DNA of 64,000 nucleotides from Microbacterium sp. TPD7012 (GTDB lineage: Bacteria > Actinomycetota > Actinomycetes > Actinomycetales > Microbacteriaceae), in contig NZ_QDFV01000004.1 in the NCBI RefSeq assembly GCF_003075395.1, positions 248,399 through 312,398 on the forward strand, given 5' to 3'. A program made the position numbers and the translations under genes. The notes beneath the pieces are model-generated. The model ran no database searches. It was not told the origin of the DNA and worked only from the letters and a program-made list of their open reading frames with translations. This document shows, piece after piece, positions 45,411 to 53,937 of this stretch. The first letter of the stretch is position 1. The number at the start of each line of letters is the position of its first letter.

Positions 45411-46003
45411 CAGCATCCGCACGTCTTCTCATCGTCGGCCCGCAGGGCTCCGGAAAGGGCACGCAGGGCGTGCGCATCGCCGAGTCCTACGGCATCCCGG
45501 TCGTGTCGACCGGTGACATCTTCCGGGCGAACATCAAGGAGGGGACGCCCCTCGGCCAGCAGGTCACGGCGATCCTCGACAAGGGCGACCTCGTTCCGGA
45601 CGAGCTGACGAGCGAGATCGTGCGCGACCGTCTGTCGCAGGCGGATGCCGCGAACGGCTTCCTCCTCGACGGATACCCCCGTAACGTGGCCCAGGTCGCG
45701 CACCTCGAGGAGTTCCTCGCAGGACGCGGCGAGGCGCTCGATGCCGTCATCCTGCTCCAGGTGCCGCGCGAGGAGAGCATCGCTCGCCTGGGTCTGCGCG
45801 CCGCCGAGCAGGGGCGTTCGGACGACACGGACGCGGCCATCGCGCACCGTCTGGACATCTACGAGCACGAGACGGCTCCGATCATCGAGGTCTACGGTGC
45901 CAAGGGCATCGTCGACCGGATCGACGGGGTCGGGTCGCTCGACGAGATCACCGAGCGCATCTCCGCCGCATTGGCCGCTCGCGGCCTGCGCCTCGCGGCC
46001 TGA
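45407..46003 (+). CDS. adk: Adenylate kinase
   Basis: This is a 198-residue enzyme that interconverts AMP, ADP and ATP. The P-loop is [10 protein letters not shown] (10-19) and DGYPRN follows the AMP-binding region. The LID is of the short type, so no zinc Cys set is expected or seen. It is coupled to secY by a 4-nt overlap. Confidence 0.97.
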   Translation: MTASARLLIVGPQGSGKGTQGVRIAESYGIPVVSTGDIFRANIKEGTPLGQQVTAILDKGDLVPDELTSEIVRDRLSQADAANGFLLDGYPRNVAQVAHLEEFLAGRGEALDAVILLQVPREESIARLGLRAAEQGRSDDTDAAIAHRLDIYEHETAPIIEVYGAKGIVDRIDGVGSLDEITERISAALAARGLRLAA

Positions 46004-46012
46004 GGCCTCGCG

Positions 46013-46864
46013 ATGTTCCGCCGGTCGATCTACAAGACCCCGGCTCAGCTTCGAGCCATGGTCGAGCCTGGACTCATCACGGCGGCGGCTCTCGATGCCG
46101 TGCGTCCGCTGATCAGGGCCGGTGTCACCACACTGGAGCTGGATGCCGCGGCGAACCGCACGATCCTCGATCGTGGAGCCGAGTCGAACTTCCAGCTCGT
46201 GCGCGGGTACCACCACACCGTGTGCGTGTCCGTGAACGAGCAGGTCGTGCACGGCATCCCTGGCGACCGCGTGCTGCGCCCCGGAGACATCGTCTCGGTG
46301 GACTGCGGTGCACAGTTCCAGGGCTGGAACGGCGACAGCGCGATCACGGTCGTCGTCCCGGATCCCGAGCGCCCGGAGCTGGTGGCGCAGCGCGAGGAGC
46401 TCTCGCGCGTCACGGAGGGCTCGATGTGGGCGGGGATCGCCGCGATGGCAGCGGTGGACTCGATCGACGAGATCGGTGCGGCCATCCAGGAGTACATCGA
46501 GGCCCAGGGGCCGTCGGCGGTGTCGGGGGAGCCCTACGGCATCCTCCGCGAGTACGTCGGCCATGGCATCGGGCGCAAGATGCACGAGGCGCCGAGCGTC
46601 TTCAACTACCGCACGCCGGACCGCGGCGCGGACGTCAGGCCGGGACTCGTCCTCGCGATCGAGCCGATGGTGACCGCAGGAGGTGAGGCGACCTATATCG
46701 AAGACGATGACTGGACCGTCACGACCGTCGACGGCACAGACGGCTCACATTGGGAACATAGCGTGGCCCTGCATGATGGGGGTATCTGGGTGCTGACCGC
46801 GCCCGATGGCGGAAAGGCCGGACTCGCCCCGTTCGGGGTCGAGCCTCGAGAGATCGGAAAGTAA
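46013..46864 (+). CDS. map: Methionine aminopeptidase, type I
   Basis: This is a 283-residue metalloenzyme that removes initiator methionine. Metal ligands are Asp97, Asp108, His184, Glu217 and Glu248; His80 and His191 are the catalytic histidines. The block YVGHGIGRKMHEAP is conserved. Length is typical of type Ia. It overlaps the DsbA-like gene by one base. Confidence 0.96.
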   Translation: MFRRSIYKTPAQLRAMVEPGLITAAALDAVRPLIRAGVTTLELDAAANRTILDRGAESNFQLVRGYHHTVCVSVNEQVVHGIPGDRVLRPGDIVSVDCGAQFQGWNGDSAITVVVPDPERPELVAQREELSRVTEGSMWAGIAAMAAVDSIDEIGAAIQEYIEAQGPSAVSGEPYGILREYVGHGIGRKMHEAPSVFNYRTPDRGADVRPGLVLAIEPMVTAGGEATYIEDDDWTVTTVDGTDGSHWEHSVALHDGGIWVLTAPDGGKAGLAPFGVEPREIGK

Positions 46865-47526
46865 TGGCAGCGGCGAAGAGCAACACGAACTGGTTCGCGA
46901 TCGGCGTCTCCATCGCCGTGGTCGTGGTGCTGGTCGTGCTCGGTGGTCTCGTGGTGTTCCTCAACAACCAGGCCACGGCTCCCGGCGTCGCTCCGAAGAG
47001 CGACATCATCAACGAGGAGACCGGTGCCATCTCGTTCGGCGACGGCGAGGACGAGGTCGACACCTTCGTCGACTTCATGTGCCCGATCTGCGGCACCTTC
47101 GAGGACCAGTACGGCGAGAAGCTGCAGGCCGCCGCGGCCGACGGCACGATCACGCTGAACATCCACCCGGTCTCGATCCTCGACCGCTTCTCGCAGAACA
47201 CGCAGTTCTCCACCCGGGCCGCCGGCGCGATGTACTGCGTCGCCGAGAAGGCCCCGGAGGCCGCGCTCGACTACTTCAACCTCCTCTTCGCCAACCAGCC
47301 GGAGGAGAACACGGCCGGCCTCAGCGATGAGGAGCTCGCCGCATTCGCCGAACAGGCGGGCGCCGGCGCGGCGGCGGACTGCATCGCCGACGGCACCTAC
47401 ATGGACTTCGTCCTGGATCAGACCAAGGCTCAGGAGATCGCGGGCACGCCGACCATCGAGGTCAACGGCAAGCGTCTCGACCTTCAGGCCGGCGAGATCA
47501 CCGAGATGGAGAAGCTCCTCGGTTGA
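46864..47526 (+). CDS. Membrane-anchored DsbA-like thiol-disulfide oxidoreductase
   Basis: This is a 220-residue protein with one N-terminal membrane helix (about 10-34) and an extracytoplasmic thioredoxin fold. The active site is CPIC at 73-76 (FVDFMCPICGTFE), and the cis-Pro loop is AGTPTIEV. An extra Cys pair (Cys in AMYCVAE and ADCIADG) may form a structural disulfide. It likely assists folding of secreted proteins. Its place between map and infA is unusual outside actinobacteria. Confidence 0.9.
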   Translation: MAAAKSNTNWFAIGVSIAVVVVLVVLGGLVVFLNNQATAPGVAPKSDIINEETGAISFGDGEDEVDTFVDFMCPICGTFEDQYGEKLQAAAADGTITLNIHPVSILDRFSQNTQFSTRAAGAMYCVAEKAPEAALDYFNLLFANQPEENTAGLSDEELAAFAEQAGAGAAADCIADGTYMDFVLDQTKAQEIAGTPTIEVNGKRLDLQAGEITEMEKLLG

Positions 47527-47551
47527 TCCTCCACCCGCGCATCCGCTCGAG

Positions 47552-47580
47552 TTGCCGGATGCTCCGGGGTCGGATAACAT
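47552..47580 (+). promoter_or_regulatory. infA promoter
   Basis: TTGCCG (47552-47557), a 17-nt spacer and TAACAT (47575-47580) form a good sigma-A promoter. The leader before infA is about 100 nt and includes a GGTGCGG/CCGCACC-type hairpin near 47620-47637. Confidence 0.65.
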
Positions 47581-47686
47581 AGATCTTTGGTGCCTTGTGC
47601 CTTGATTCGGCGTGTCCGATCGGTGCGGCACCGCACACCACCCACCCACCGCAGATCGACCGGTCTGCAGAAGCGTCAGCGAGGCT

Positions 47687-47908
47687 ATGGCTAAGAAAGA
47701 CGGTGTCATCGAGATCGAGGGCGTGATCTCCGAGGCTCTGCCCAACGCGATGTTCCGCGTTGAGCTCAGCAACGGACACAAGGTCCTGGCAACGATCTCC
47801 GGAAAGATGCGGCAGAACTATATCCGCATCATCCCCGAGGACCGCGTGGTCGTGGAGCTCAGCCCCTACGACCTGACCCGCGGACGTATCGTCTACCGCT
47901 ACCGCTGA
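47687..47908 (+). CDS. infA: Translation initiation factor IF-1
   Basis: This is a 73-residue OB-fold protein that binds the A site during initiation. The typical [12 protein letters not shown] start and RGRIVYRYR end are present. The ATG at 47687 is fixed by the family N-terminus. Confidence 0.98.
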   Translation: MAKKDGVIEIEGVISEALPNAMFRVELSNGHKVLATISGKMRQNYIRIIPEDRVVVELSPYDLTRGRIVYRYR

Positions 47909-47973
47909 TCGGTCGAGAAGTAACGGCCTGCCTCGGTCACGGGGCGGTACGAAGACAGCGATAAGGAAACATC

Positions 47974-48090
47974 ATGAAGGTCAACCCCAGCGTCAAGCCG
48001 ATCTGCGATCACTGCAAGGTGATCCGTCGTCACGGCCGCGTCATGGTGATCTGCAAGAGCAACCCGCGTCACAAGCAGCGCCAGGGCTGA
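47974..48090 (+). CDS. rpmJ: 50S ribosomal protein L36
   Basis: This is a 38-residue bL36, [19 protein letters not shown] followed by [19 protein letters not shown]. It has the zinc-ribbon Cys and His pattern (CxxC, C, H). An AAGGA site lies upstream of the ATG. It sits in its usual place between infA and rpsM. Confidence 0.97.
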   Translation: MKVNPSVKPICDHCKVIRRHGRVMVICKSNPRHKQRQG

Positions 48091-48154
48091 CCTGCGCTGC
48101 GCGGCTCGCTCGCGCACATCTCACAACTCAATACGAAACGGCAGGATCAGACGC

Positions 48155-48206
48155 TTCGACAGGCTCAGCGACCGGGTGACCGGCGGAACTGTCGAGGCTG
48201 ACACCT
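48155..48206. repeat. Decayed copy of the GACAGGCTCAG repeat
   Basis: TTCGACAGGCTCAGCGACC (48155-48173) is a full left arm, but the right arm (GAACTGTCGAGGCTGACACC) has decayed so pairing is partial. It lies between rpmJ and rpsM. Confidence 0.6.
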
Positions 48207-48266
48207 CGGGGCGGAGGCCCGGGCACCGATCCTGTTCCATACCTCCACTACATCCAGGAGAACCGC

Positions 48267-48641
<375 letters not shown>

Positions 48642-48672
48642 GCGGGGCCCCAGGGACTAGGAGAACACTTTC

Positions 48673-49071
48673 ATGGCTGCACCCAAGGCCGCCGCGCGCA
48701 AGCCGCGCCGCAAGGAAAAGAAGAACATCGCGCTGGGCCAGGCCCACATCAAGTCGACGTTCAACAACACGATCGTCTCGATCACCGACCCGTCCGGCGC
48801 TGTCATCAGCTGGGCTTCGTCGGGTGGCGTGGGCTTCAAGGGCTCCCGCAAGTCGACCCCGTACGCGGCAGGTCTCGCCGCCGAGTCCGCTGCGCGTCAG
48901 GCGCAGGAGCACGGCGTCAAGAAGGTCGACGTCTTCGTGAAGGGTCCGGGCTCCGGCCGCGAGACCGCGATCCGCTCGCTCCAGGCCGCCGGCCTCGAGG
49001 TCGGTTCGATCTCGGACGTCACCCCGCAGGCGCACAACGGTTGCCGCCCGCCGAAGCGTCGCCGCGTCTGA
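48673..49071 (+). CDS. rpsK: 30S ribosomal protein S11
   Basis: This is a 132-residue uS11 with [20 protein letters not shown] and the C-terminal [11 protein letters not shown]. In many bacteria rpsD follows; here it is replaced by a 153-bp gap before rpoA. Confidence 0.98.
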   Translation: MAAPKAAARKPRRKEKKNIALGQAHIKSTFNNTIVSITDPSGAVISWASSGGVGFKGSRKSTPYAAGLAAESAARQAQEHGVKKVDVFVKGPGSGRETAIRSLQAAGLEVGSISDVTPQAHNGCRPPKRRRV

Positions 49072-49079
49072 CAACGCTT

Positions 49080-49137
49080 GTCGAGTCGCCCGCCCTGCGA
49101 CAGGCTCACGGAGCCATGTCGGGTCGGGCGACTCGAC
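49080..49137 (+). terminator. Large hairpin between rpsK and rpoA
   Basis: GTCGAGTCGCCCG (49080-49092) pairs with CGGGCGACTCGAC (49125-49137) as a 13-bp stem. The enclosed sequence, with CGACAGGCTCA and TGTCG, resembles a degenerate copy of the dispersed palindromic repeat. It may attenuate transcription before rpoA. Confidence 0.55.
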
Positions 49138-49160
49138 GCCCGCGTGCGGGCATCGACTTC

Positions 49161-49195
49161 CACAATTGAAGACCTCACCACACCACATGTCATAT
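49161..49195 (+). promoter_or_regulatory. Candidate rpoA promoter region
   Basis: Two readings are possible: CACAAT (49161-49166) as a -10 box, like TACAAT before rpsH, or TTGAAG (49166-49171) and TCATAT (49190-49195) with an 18-nt spacer. The shared ACAATTGAAGA motif favours a promoter of some kind. Confidence 0.4.
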
Positions 49196-49224
49196 AGCGG
49201 GCATGTGATCGAAAGGAACACAGA

Positions 49225-50214
49225 GTGCTCATTGCACAGCGTCCCACACTGACCGAGGAAAAGATCGTCGAGAACCGTAGCCGGTTCATCATCGAGCCTC
49301 TGGAGCCCGGCTTCGGATACACGATCGGCAACGCGCTGCGTCGCAGCCTGCTGTCGTCGATCCCCGGCGCCGCTGTCACCAGCGTTCGTCTCGACGGCGT
49401 GCTGCACGAGTTCAGCACCATCCCCGGCGTGAAGGAGGATGTCACCGAGATCATCCTCAACATCAAGCAGCTCGTCGTCTCCTCGGAGCGCGACGAGCCC
49501 ATCACCGCCTACCTGCGCAAGACCGGTGCGGGCGAAGTGACCGCCGCTGACATCTCGGCTCCGGCCGGTGTCGAGGTCCAGAACCCCGAGCTCGTCATCG
49601 CGACTCTCAACGAGACCGCGAAGTTCGAGCTCGAGCTCACGATCGAGCGCGGCCGCGGCTACGTCTCGGCGACGCAGAACCGCAACGAGTACGCCGAGGC
49701 CGGTCAGATCCCGATCGACTCGATCTACTCGCCGGTCCTCAAGGTCAGCTACCGCGTCGAGGCGACTCGTGCCGGTGAGCGCACCGACTTCGACAAGCTC
49801 GTCCTGGACGTCGAGACCAAGTCGTCGATCAGCCCCCGCGACGCCGTCGCTTCGGCTGCGAAGACGCTCACCGAGCTGTTCGGTCTCGCTCGCGAGCTGA
49901 ACGTCGAGGCCGAGGGCATCGAGATCGGCCCGGCGCCGGTGGAGGCTGTGAACTCCAGCGAGCTGTCGATGCCGATCGAGGACCTCGACCTGTCGGTCCG
50001 CTCGTACAACTGCCTGAAGCGTGAGGGCATCAACACTGTTTCGGAGCTCGTCGCCCTCTCGGAGACGCAGCTCATGAACATCCGCAATTTCGGCCAGAAG
50101 TCGGTCGACGAGGTGCGCGACAAGCTCATCTCGCTCGGTCTGTCGCTCAAGGATTCGGTGCCCGGTTTCGACGGTGCCCACTTCTACGGCGGCAGCGAAG
50201 ACGAGTCCTTCTGA
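49225..50214 (+). CDS. rpoA: RNA polymerase alpha subunit
   Basis: This is a 329-residue subunit with an N-terminal assembly domain (about 1-230), a flexible linker and the C-terminal domain that contacts UP elements and activators ([22 protein letters not shown]). It starts with GTG after a GAAAGGA site. rplQ follows by 33 bp. Confidence 0.98.
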   Translation: MLIAQRPTLTEEKIVENRSRFIIEPLEPGFGYTIGNALRRSLLSSIPGAAVTSVRLDGVLHEFSTIPGVKEDVTEIILNIKQLVVSSERDEPITAYLRKTGAGEVTAADISAPAGVEVQNPELVIATLNETAKFELELTIERGRGYVSATQNRNEYAEAGQIPIDSIYSPVLKVSYRVEATRAGERTDFDKLVLDVETKSSISPRDAVASAAKTLTELFGLARELNVEAEGIEIGPAPVEAVNSSELSMPIEDLDLSVRSYNCLKREGINTVSELVALSETQLMNIRNFGQKSVDEVRDKLISLGLSLKDSVPGFDGAHFYGGSEDESF

Positions 50215-50247
50215 TACCCGACCTTTCTGACCAGGAGTTAGACGATT

Positions 50248-50799
50248 ATGCCCAAGCCCACTAAGGGTCCCCGCCTCGGAGGCGGCCCCGCGCACGAGCG
50301 CCTGCTGCTTGCCAACCTCGCGGCGGCTCTGTTCACCCACAAGTCGATCAAGACGACCGAGACCAAGGCCAAGCGCCTTCGTCCGCTCGCCGAGCGTCTG
50401 ATCACGTTCGCGAAGCGCGGCGACCTGCACGCGCGTCGTCGCGTGCTGTCGGTCATCGGCGACAAGAGCGTCGTGCACACGCTCTTCGCCGAGATCGCGC
50501 CGCTGGTCGCCGACCGTGAGGGTGGCTACACCCGCATCACGAAGGTCGGCAACCGCAAGGGCGACAACGCTCCGATGGCTGTGATCGAGCTCGTCCTCGA
50601 GCCCGTCAACCCGAAGCCGAAGTCGGCCAAGAAGACGGCCGCTGCCGCTCCGAAGGCGGAGAAGCCCGCCGAGGTCGCCGAGGAGGCTCCCGCCGAGGAG
50701 ACCCCCGCCGAGGAGACGCCGGCCGCTGACGCCGGTGCCGAGTCGCAGGCCGAGGGCGAAGCAGCCGAGGCTGCCGCCGAGGACGCTGTCGAGAAGTAA
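50248..50799 (+). CDS. rplQ: 50S ribosomal protein L17 with acidic C-terminal tail
   Basis: This is a 183-residue bL17. The core ends near residue 120 ([12 protein letters not shown]). A tail of about 60 residues follows, with a Lys/Ala start and then repeats of the kind [12 protein letters not shown]. It is the last gene of the ribosomal superoperon and is followed by a bidirectional terminator. Confidence 0.97.
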   Translation: MPKPTKGPRLGGGPAHERLLLANLAAALFTHKSIKTTETKAKRLRPLAERLITFAKRGDLHARRRVLSVIGDKSVVHTLFAEIAPLVADREGGYTRITKVGNRKGDNAPMAVIELVLEPVNPKPKSAKKTAAAAPKAEKPAEVAEEAPAEETPAEETPAADAGAESQAEGEAAEAAAEDAVEK

Positions 50800-50810
50800 G
50801 CACCTCTCAC

Positions 50811-50850
50811 GACGAAGCCCGCCGCCCCTTCCGGGGTGGCGGGCTTCGTC
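50811..50850. terminator. Bidirectional terminator between rplQ and acyl-CoA ligase
   Basis: GACGAAGCCCGCC-G-CCCC pairs with GGGG-T-GGCGGGCTTCGTC around TTCC, an 18-bp stem with one G-U pair, between two convergent genes. Confidence 0.82.
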
Positions 50851-50874
50851 GTTGCTGCGGGCGGGGGTGGAGCG

Positions 50875-52449
50875 TCAGCGCGCGCGCAGATCCTTGCGGA
50901 GGATCTTGCCGGATGCGGACTTCGGGATGGCGTCGATGAACTCCACCTGACGCACCTTCTCGTGCGGGGCGACGTGCGCGGCGACATGCGCCATGACGGC
51001 ATCCGCGTCGAGGTCGGCATCCGCCTGCCGCACGACGAAAGCCTTCGGCACCTCCTGGCCGTCATCGTCCTGGGCGCCGATGACGGCGGCGTCCGCGATC
51101 GCCGGATGCTCGAGCAGCACGGCCTCCAGCACAGCGGGGGCGACCTGATAGCCCTTGTATTTGATCAGCTCCTTGAGGCGGTCAACGATCCGGAAGATGC
51201 CGTCGTGGGTGACTGTCGCGACGTCTCCCGTGTGCAGCCAGCCGTCGGCGTCGAGCATCTCCGCCGTGGCATCCGGCCGGTTGAGATAGCCCTTCATCAC
51301 CTGCGGACCGCGGATCAGCAGTTCGCCGGGTTCGCTCACGCCGTCCGAGGGCACGGCGACATCGGCTCCCGATTCGGGATCGAGCAGCCGGGCCTCGGTG
51401 CCGCTGAGCAGCAGCCCGACCGAGGAGCGGTCGATGTCGTGGCTCCCGGCGGGGATCGCGTGGGTCACGGGGCTGGTCTCCGTCATGCCGTACCCCTGGC
51501 ACACCGTGCACCCGAGCCGCGTCGCCACCGCCGAGGCGAGCGCCCCGTCGAGGGGAGCGGCGCCGGAGAAGATCACCTTGATGGACGACAGGTCGTACTC
51601 GTCGACCAGCGGATGCTTGGCCAGTGCCACCGCGATCGGCGGGGCGATGAACACCCAGCTGGTGCGGTGCTCTGCGACCACGCGCAGGAAGTCGGTGAGG
51701 TCGAAACGCGGCATCGTCACGAGGGCGGCTCTCTGACGCAGCGCGAAGTTGAGCAGCACCGTCATGCCGTAGATGTGGAAGAAAGGGAGGACCGCGAGGA
51801 CGCGGTCGTCGTCGGCCAGCGAGATCGTCGAGCGGCACTGGCTGACGTTCGCGACGAGGTTCCGGTGCGTGAGCATGACGCCTTTGGGGCGACCCGTCGT
51901 CCCTGATGAGTAGGGGAGCACGGCGAGGTGCTCCGCCGGGTCGAAGGCGACGTCCGGTGCCGTATGCCCCTCACCCAGGAGTGCTGCGAGGGACGGATGC
52001 CCGTCGGCGCCGTCGAGCACGATGAGGTGGTCGGCGTCGATGCCGACCTTCGCGGCCGCGGCTTCCGCGCCGGCGAGCAGCGGCGACACGGTGATGAGCC
52101 ACTCCGCCTCGGCGTCGGTGAGCTGGTTCGCGATCTCATCGGCCGTGTAGAGCGAGTTGATCGTCGTCGCGGTCGCCCCCGCACGGAGGATGCCGTGGAA
52201 GACGGTCGCGAACGCCGGGACGTTCGGGCAGAGCACGCCGACGCGGGTGCCGACGCCGACGTTCCGTGCCGCGAGGGCGCCGGCGAAGAGGTCGATCTGG
52301 GTGATCAGCTGCCGATAGGTGGTCTCCGCGCCGCTCGTCCCGTCGATGAGAGCGGTCGCGTCGAGCCGGCTCTCATCGAGATCGCCGAACAGGTAGTCGT
52401 ACACGGAGACCGCCGGGATCTCCACGTCGGGGTAGGTGCTGCGAACCAT
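50875..52449 (-). CDS. Acyl-CoA synthetase, AMP-binding (4-coumarate-CoA ligase-like)
   Basis: This is a 524-residue adenylate-forming ligase. The AMP-binding loop is YSSGTTGRPKG (180-190), followed by QGYGMTET and the TGD motif in GWLHTGDVA. The catalytic Lys lies near the C-terminus in PKSASGKILRK. It activates a carboxylic acid as its CoA thioester; the closest pattern is that of 4-coumarate/medium-chain acyl ligases, but the substrate is not determined. The ATG at 52449 has an AAGGAGAT site. Confidence 0.9.
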   Translation of the reverse strand: MVRSTYPDVEIPAVSVYDYLFGDLDESRLDATALIDGTSGAETTYRQLITQIDLFAGALAARNVGVGTRVGVLCPNVPAFATVFHGILRAGATATTINSLYTADEIANQLTDAEAEWLITVSPLLAGAEAAAAKVGIDADHLIVLDGADGHPSLAALLGEGHTAPDVAFDPAEHLAVLPYSSGTTGRPKGVMLTHRNLVANVSQCRSTISLADDDRVLAVLPFFHIYGMTVLLNFALRQRAALVTMPRFDLTDFLRVVAEHRTSWVFIAPPIAVALAKHPLVDEYDLSSIKVIFSGAAPLDGALASAVATRLGCTVCQGYGMTETSPVTHAIPAGSHDIDRSSVGLLLSGTEARLLDPESGADVAVPSDGVSEPGELLIRGPQVMKGYLNRPDATAEMLDADGWLHTGDVATVTHDGIFRIVDRLKELIKYKGYQVAPAVLEAVLLEHPAIADAAVIGAQDDDGQEVPKAFVVRQADADLDADAVMAHVAAHVAPHEKVRQVEFIDAIPKSASGKILRKDLRAR

Positions 52450-52553
52450 GAGATCTCCTTCGATCCGGGTGGGCGGCGGCGGCGCGCGCTGGCATTCAGT
52501 TTCGCATACCACGGCACTGCGTACCAGGGGTACGGCGTTGTGGAGGCGGAACC

Positions 52554-53774
52554 TCAGACGGTGTCGTTGGCCCGGTAGCGCGTGCTCGGGCGGCCCTTCG
52601 TCGAATAGTCGAGGGTACGGATCGCCCGGCCCGAACTCGCCAGGTGCTCGAGGTATCGCCGGGCGCTCACCCGCGAGATCTGCACGTCGGCGCCGATCTC
52701 GGTCGCCGACGCGTCGGGGCGGGTGACGAGCGCGGTGGCGACGCGATCGAGGGTCTCCGCACTGAGCCCCTTCGGCAGCCCGAACCGCTGGCGGAACGCG
52801 ATGATGGCATCCGCGGCCTCCACCCGCCGGACCACGTCATGCAGCTCGGTGTGATCGCGCAGCAGGAGAGTGGCCTCGACGTCGACGCCGTCGTGCCTGC
52901 TCCCTGTGCTGCGAGCGACGAGCACGTGCGGTCCGACGATCACCGGCCGCCCGGCGTCCTCACCTTCGCGGAGGGCCGTGTGGAGGTCTTCACCGAGCGC
53001 GGATGCGGCATCCGCACCGTCGAGTTCCGCGGCGTCCTTGTCGAGGAAGCGGGCGGCGGCATCGTTCACGAGCGTGATCCGACCGGCTGCGTTCACTGTG
53101 ATCACACCCTCGCTCAGACCGTGCAGCGTGGTCTCCTGATTCTTCACGAGGGCCGCGATCTGATCCGGTTCGAGCAGGTAGATGCGACGACGGATCACCG
53201 AGGTCACCCACGCCGAGCCGAACACACCGAGCACGGCGGCGGCGAGCATCGCCGAGATCAGCCAGGCGAGGTTCCGCATGAACTCGTCGTTCAGCTCCGA
53301 CTCGAGAATCCCGACCGATGCCGTGCCGATGACCGCCCCGTCATCCGCGAAGACCGGCACCTTGACGCGCCAGGACGTTCCGAGCGTGCCGGTCTGGGTG
53401 CCGACGTAGATCTCCCCCGCGAGCGGGATGGACGGATCCGTCGAGACCTTCTCGCCGATCCGATAGGGATTCGGGTGGGAATAGCGGATGCCGTCGGCGT
53501 TCGCCACCACCACGTATGCGAGGTCCGACGCCTCACGGATCACCTCGGCGATCGGCTGGATGGTCGACGACGGGTCTGCATCGTCGAACGCCTCGCGGAC
53601 GGTGGGGAGCGACGCGATCGACTGGGCGACGGCCTGCATGCGGTCCTTGTACGACTCGCGCAGCGCCTGCTCCTGCAGGGCGCCTGCGACGATGCCGGTC
53701 GCGAGCGTCACCAGGAACACGATCAGCGCCTGCAGGACGAGGAGCTGCACTCGGAGCGTCATCTTCGAGGCCAC
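52554..53774 (-). CDS. Membrane one-component regulator: CitA/DcuS-type sensor fused to CitB/DcuR-type HTH
   Basis: This is a 406-residue protein. Membrane helices are at about 10-31 and 169-191. The extracytoplasmic part between them is a PDC sensor of the CitA/DcuS class, with YVVVANADGIRYSHPNPYRIG (87-107). A cytoplasmic PAS domain follows (about 205-310; LHGLSEGVITVNAAGRITLVND). Normally a histidine kinase core comes next. Here, after RDHTELHDVVRR, the chain passes within some 20 residues into a CitB/DcuR-like winged helix (about 333-401: GLPKGLSAETLDRVA, then ISRVSARRYLEHL and GRPSTRYR). H-box, ATPase and receiver are absent. It is divergent from tctCBA and probably controls it. The start is GTG 53774 or ATG 53762. 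Confidence 0.85.
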   Translation of the reverse strand: MASKMTLRVQLLVLQALIVFLVTLATGIVAGALQEQALRESYKDRMQAVAQSIASLPTVREAFDDADPSSTIQPIAEVIREASDLAYVVVANADGIRYSHPNPYRIGEKVSTDPSIPLAGEIYVGTQTGTLGTSWRVKVPVFADDGAVIGTASVGILESELNDEFMRNLAWLISAMLAAAVLGVFGSAWVTSVIRRRIYLLEPDQIAALVKNQETTLHGLSEGVITVNAAGRITLVNDAAARFLDKDAAELDGADAASALGEDLHTALREGEDAGRPVIVGPHVLVARSTGSRHDGVDVEATLLLRDHTELHDVVRRVEAADAIIAFRQRFGLPKGLSAETLDRVATALVTRPDASATEIGADVQISRVSARRYLEHLASSGRAIRTLDYSTKGRPSTRYRANDTV

Positions 53775-53833
53775 CCGATCATTCTCGTCGCTCGCGTGAC
53801 GGACGGCGAGGGGTCTCCGGCAGCGTTCGCGAA

Positions 53834-53868
53834 CAATAGTTTCAGAACTCCGACCAATGGTTTCCGAA
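53834..53868. promoter_or_regulatory. Direct-repeat operator upstream of tctC
   Basis: CAATAGTTTCAGAA (53834-53847) and CAATGGTTTCCGAA (53855-53868) match at 12 of 14 positions and are 21 bp apart, two helical turns. They end 2 bp before the tctC -35 box, the place expected for an activator. The divergent fused regulator is the likely binder. Confidence 0.65.
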
Positions 53869-53870
53869 GC

Positions 53871-53899
53871 TTGAACACCCGCACCCGTCCCTCCAGAGT
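53871..53899 (+). promoter_or_regulatory. tctC promoter
   Basis: TTGAAC (53871-53876), 17 nt, CAGAGT (53894-53899). The imperfect -10 box fits a promoter needing an activator. An AAGGAGGA site precedes tctC. Confidence 0.55.
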
Positions 53900-53937
53900 G
53901 AACCGACAGCAACACCGACGCTCAAGGAGGAGCGCAC

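Noticed and set aside
52554..53774. Plain two-component sensor kinase beside tctCBA
   Set aside because: The H-box and the N, G1 and G2 boxes of the ATPase are missing, and the C-terminus matches the DNA-binding end of the partner response regulator instead.
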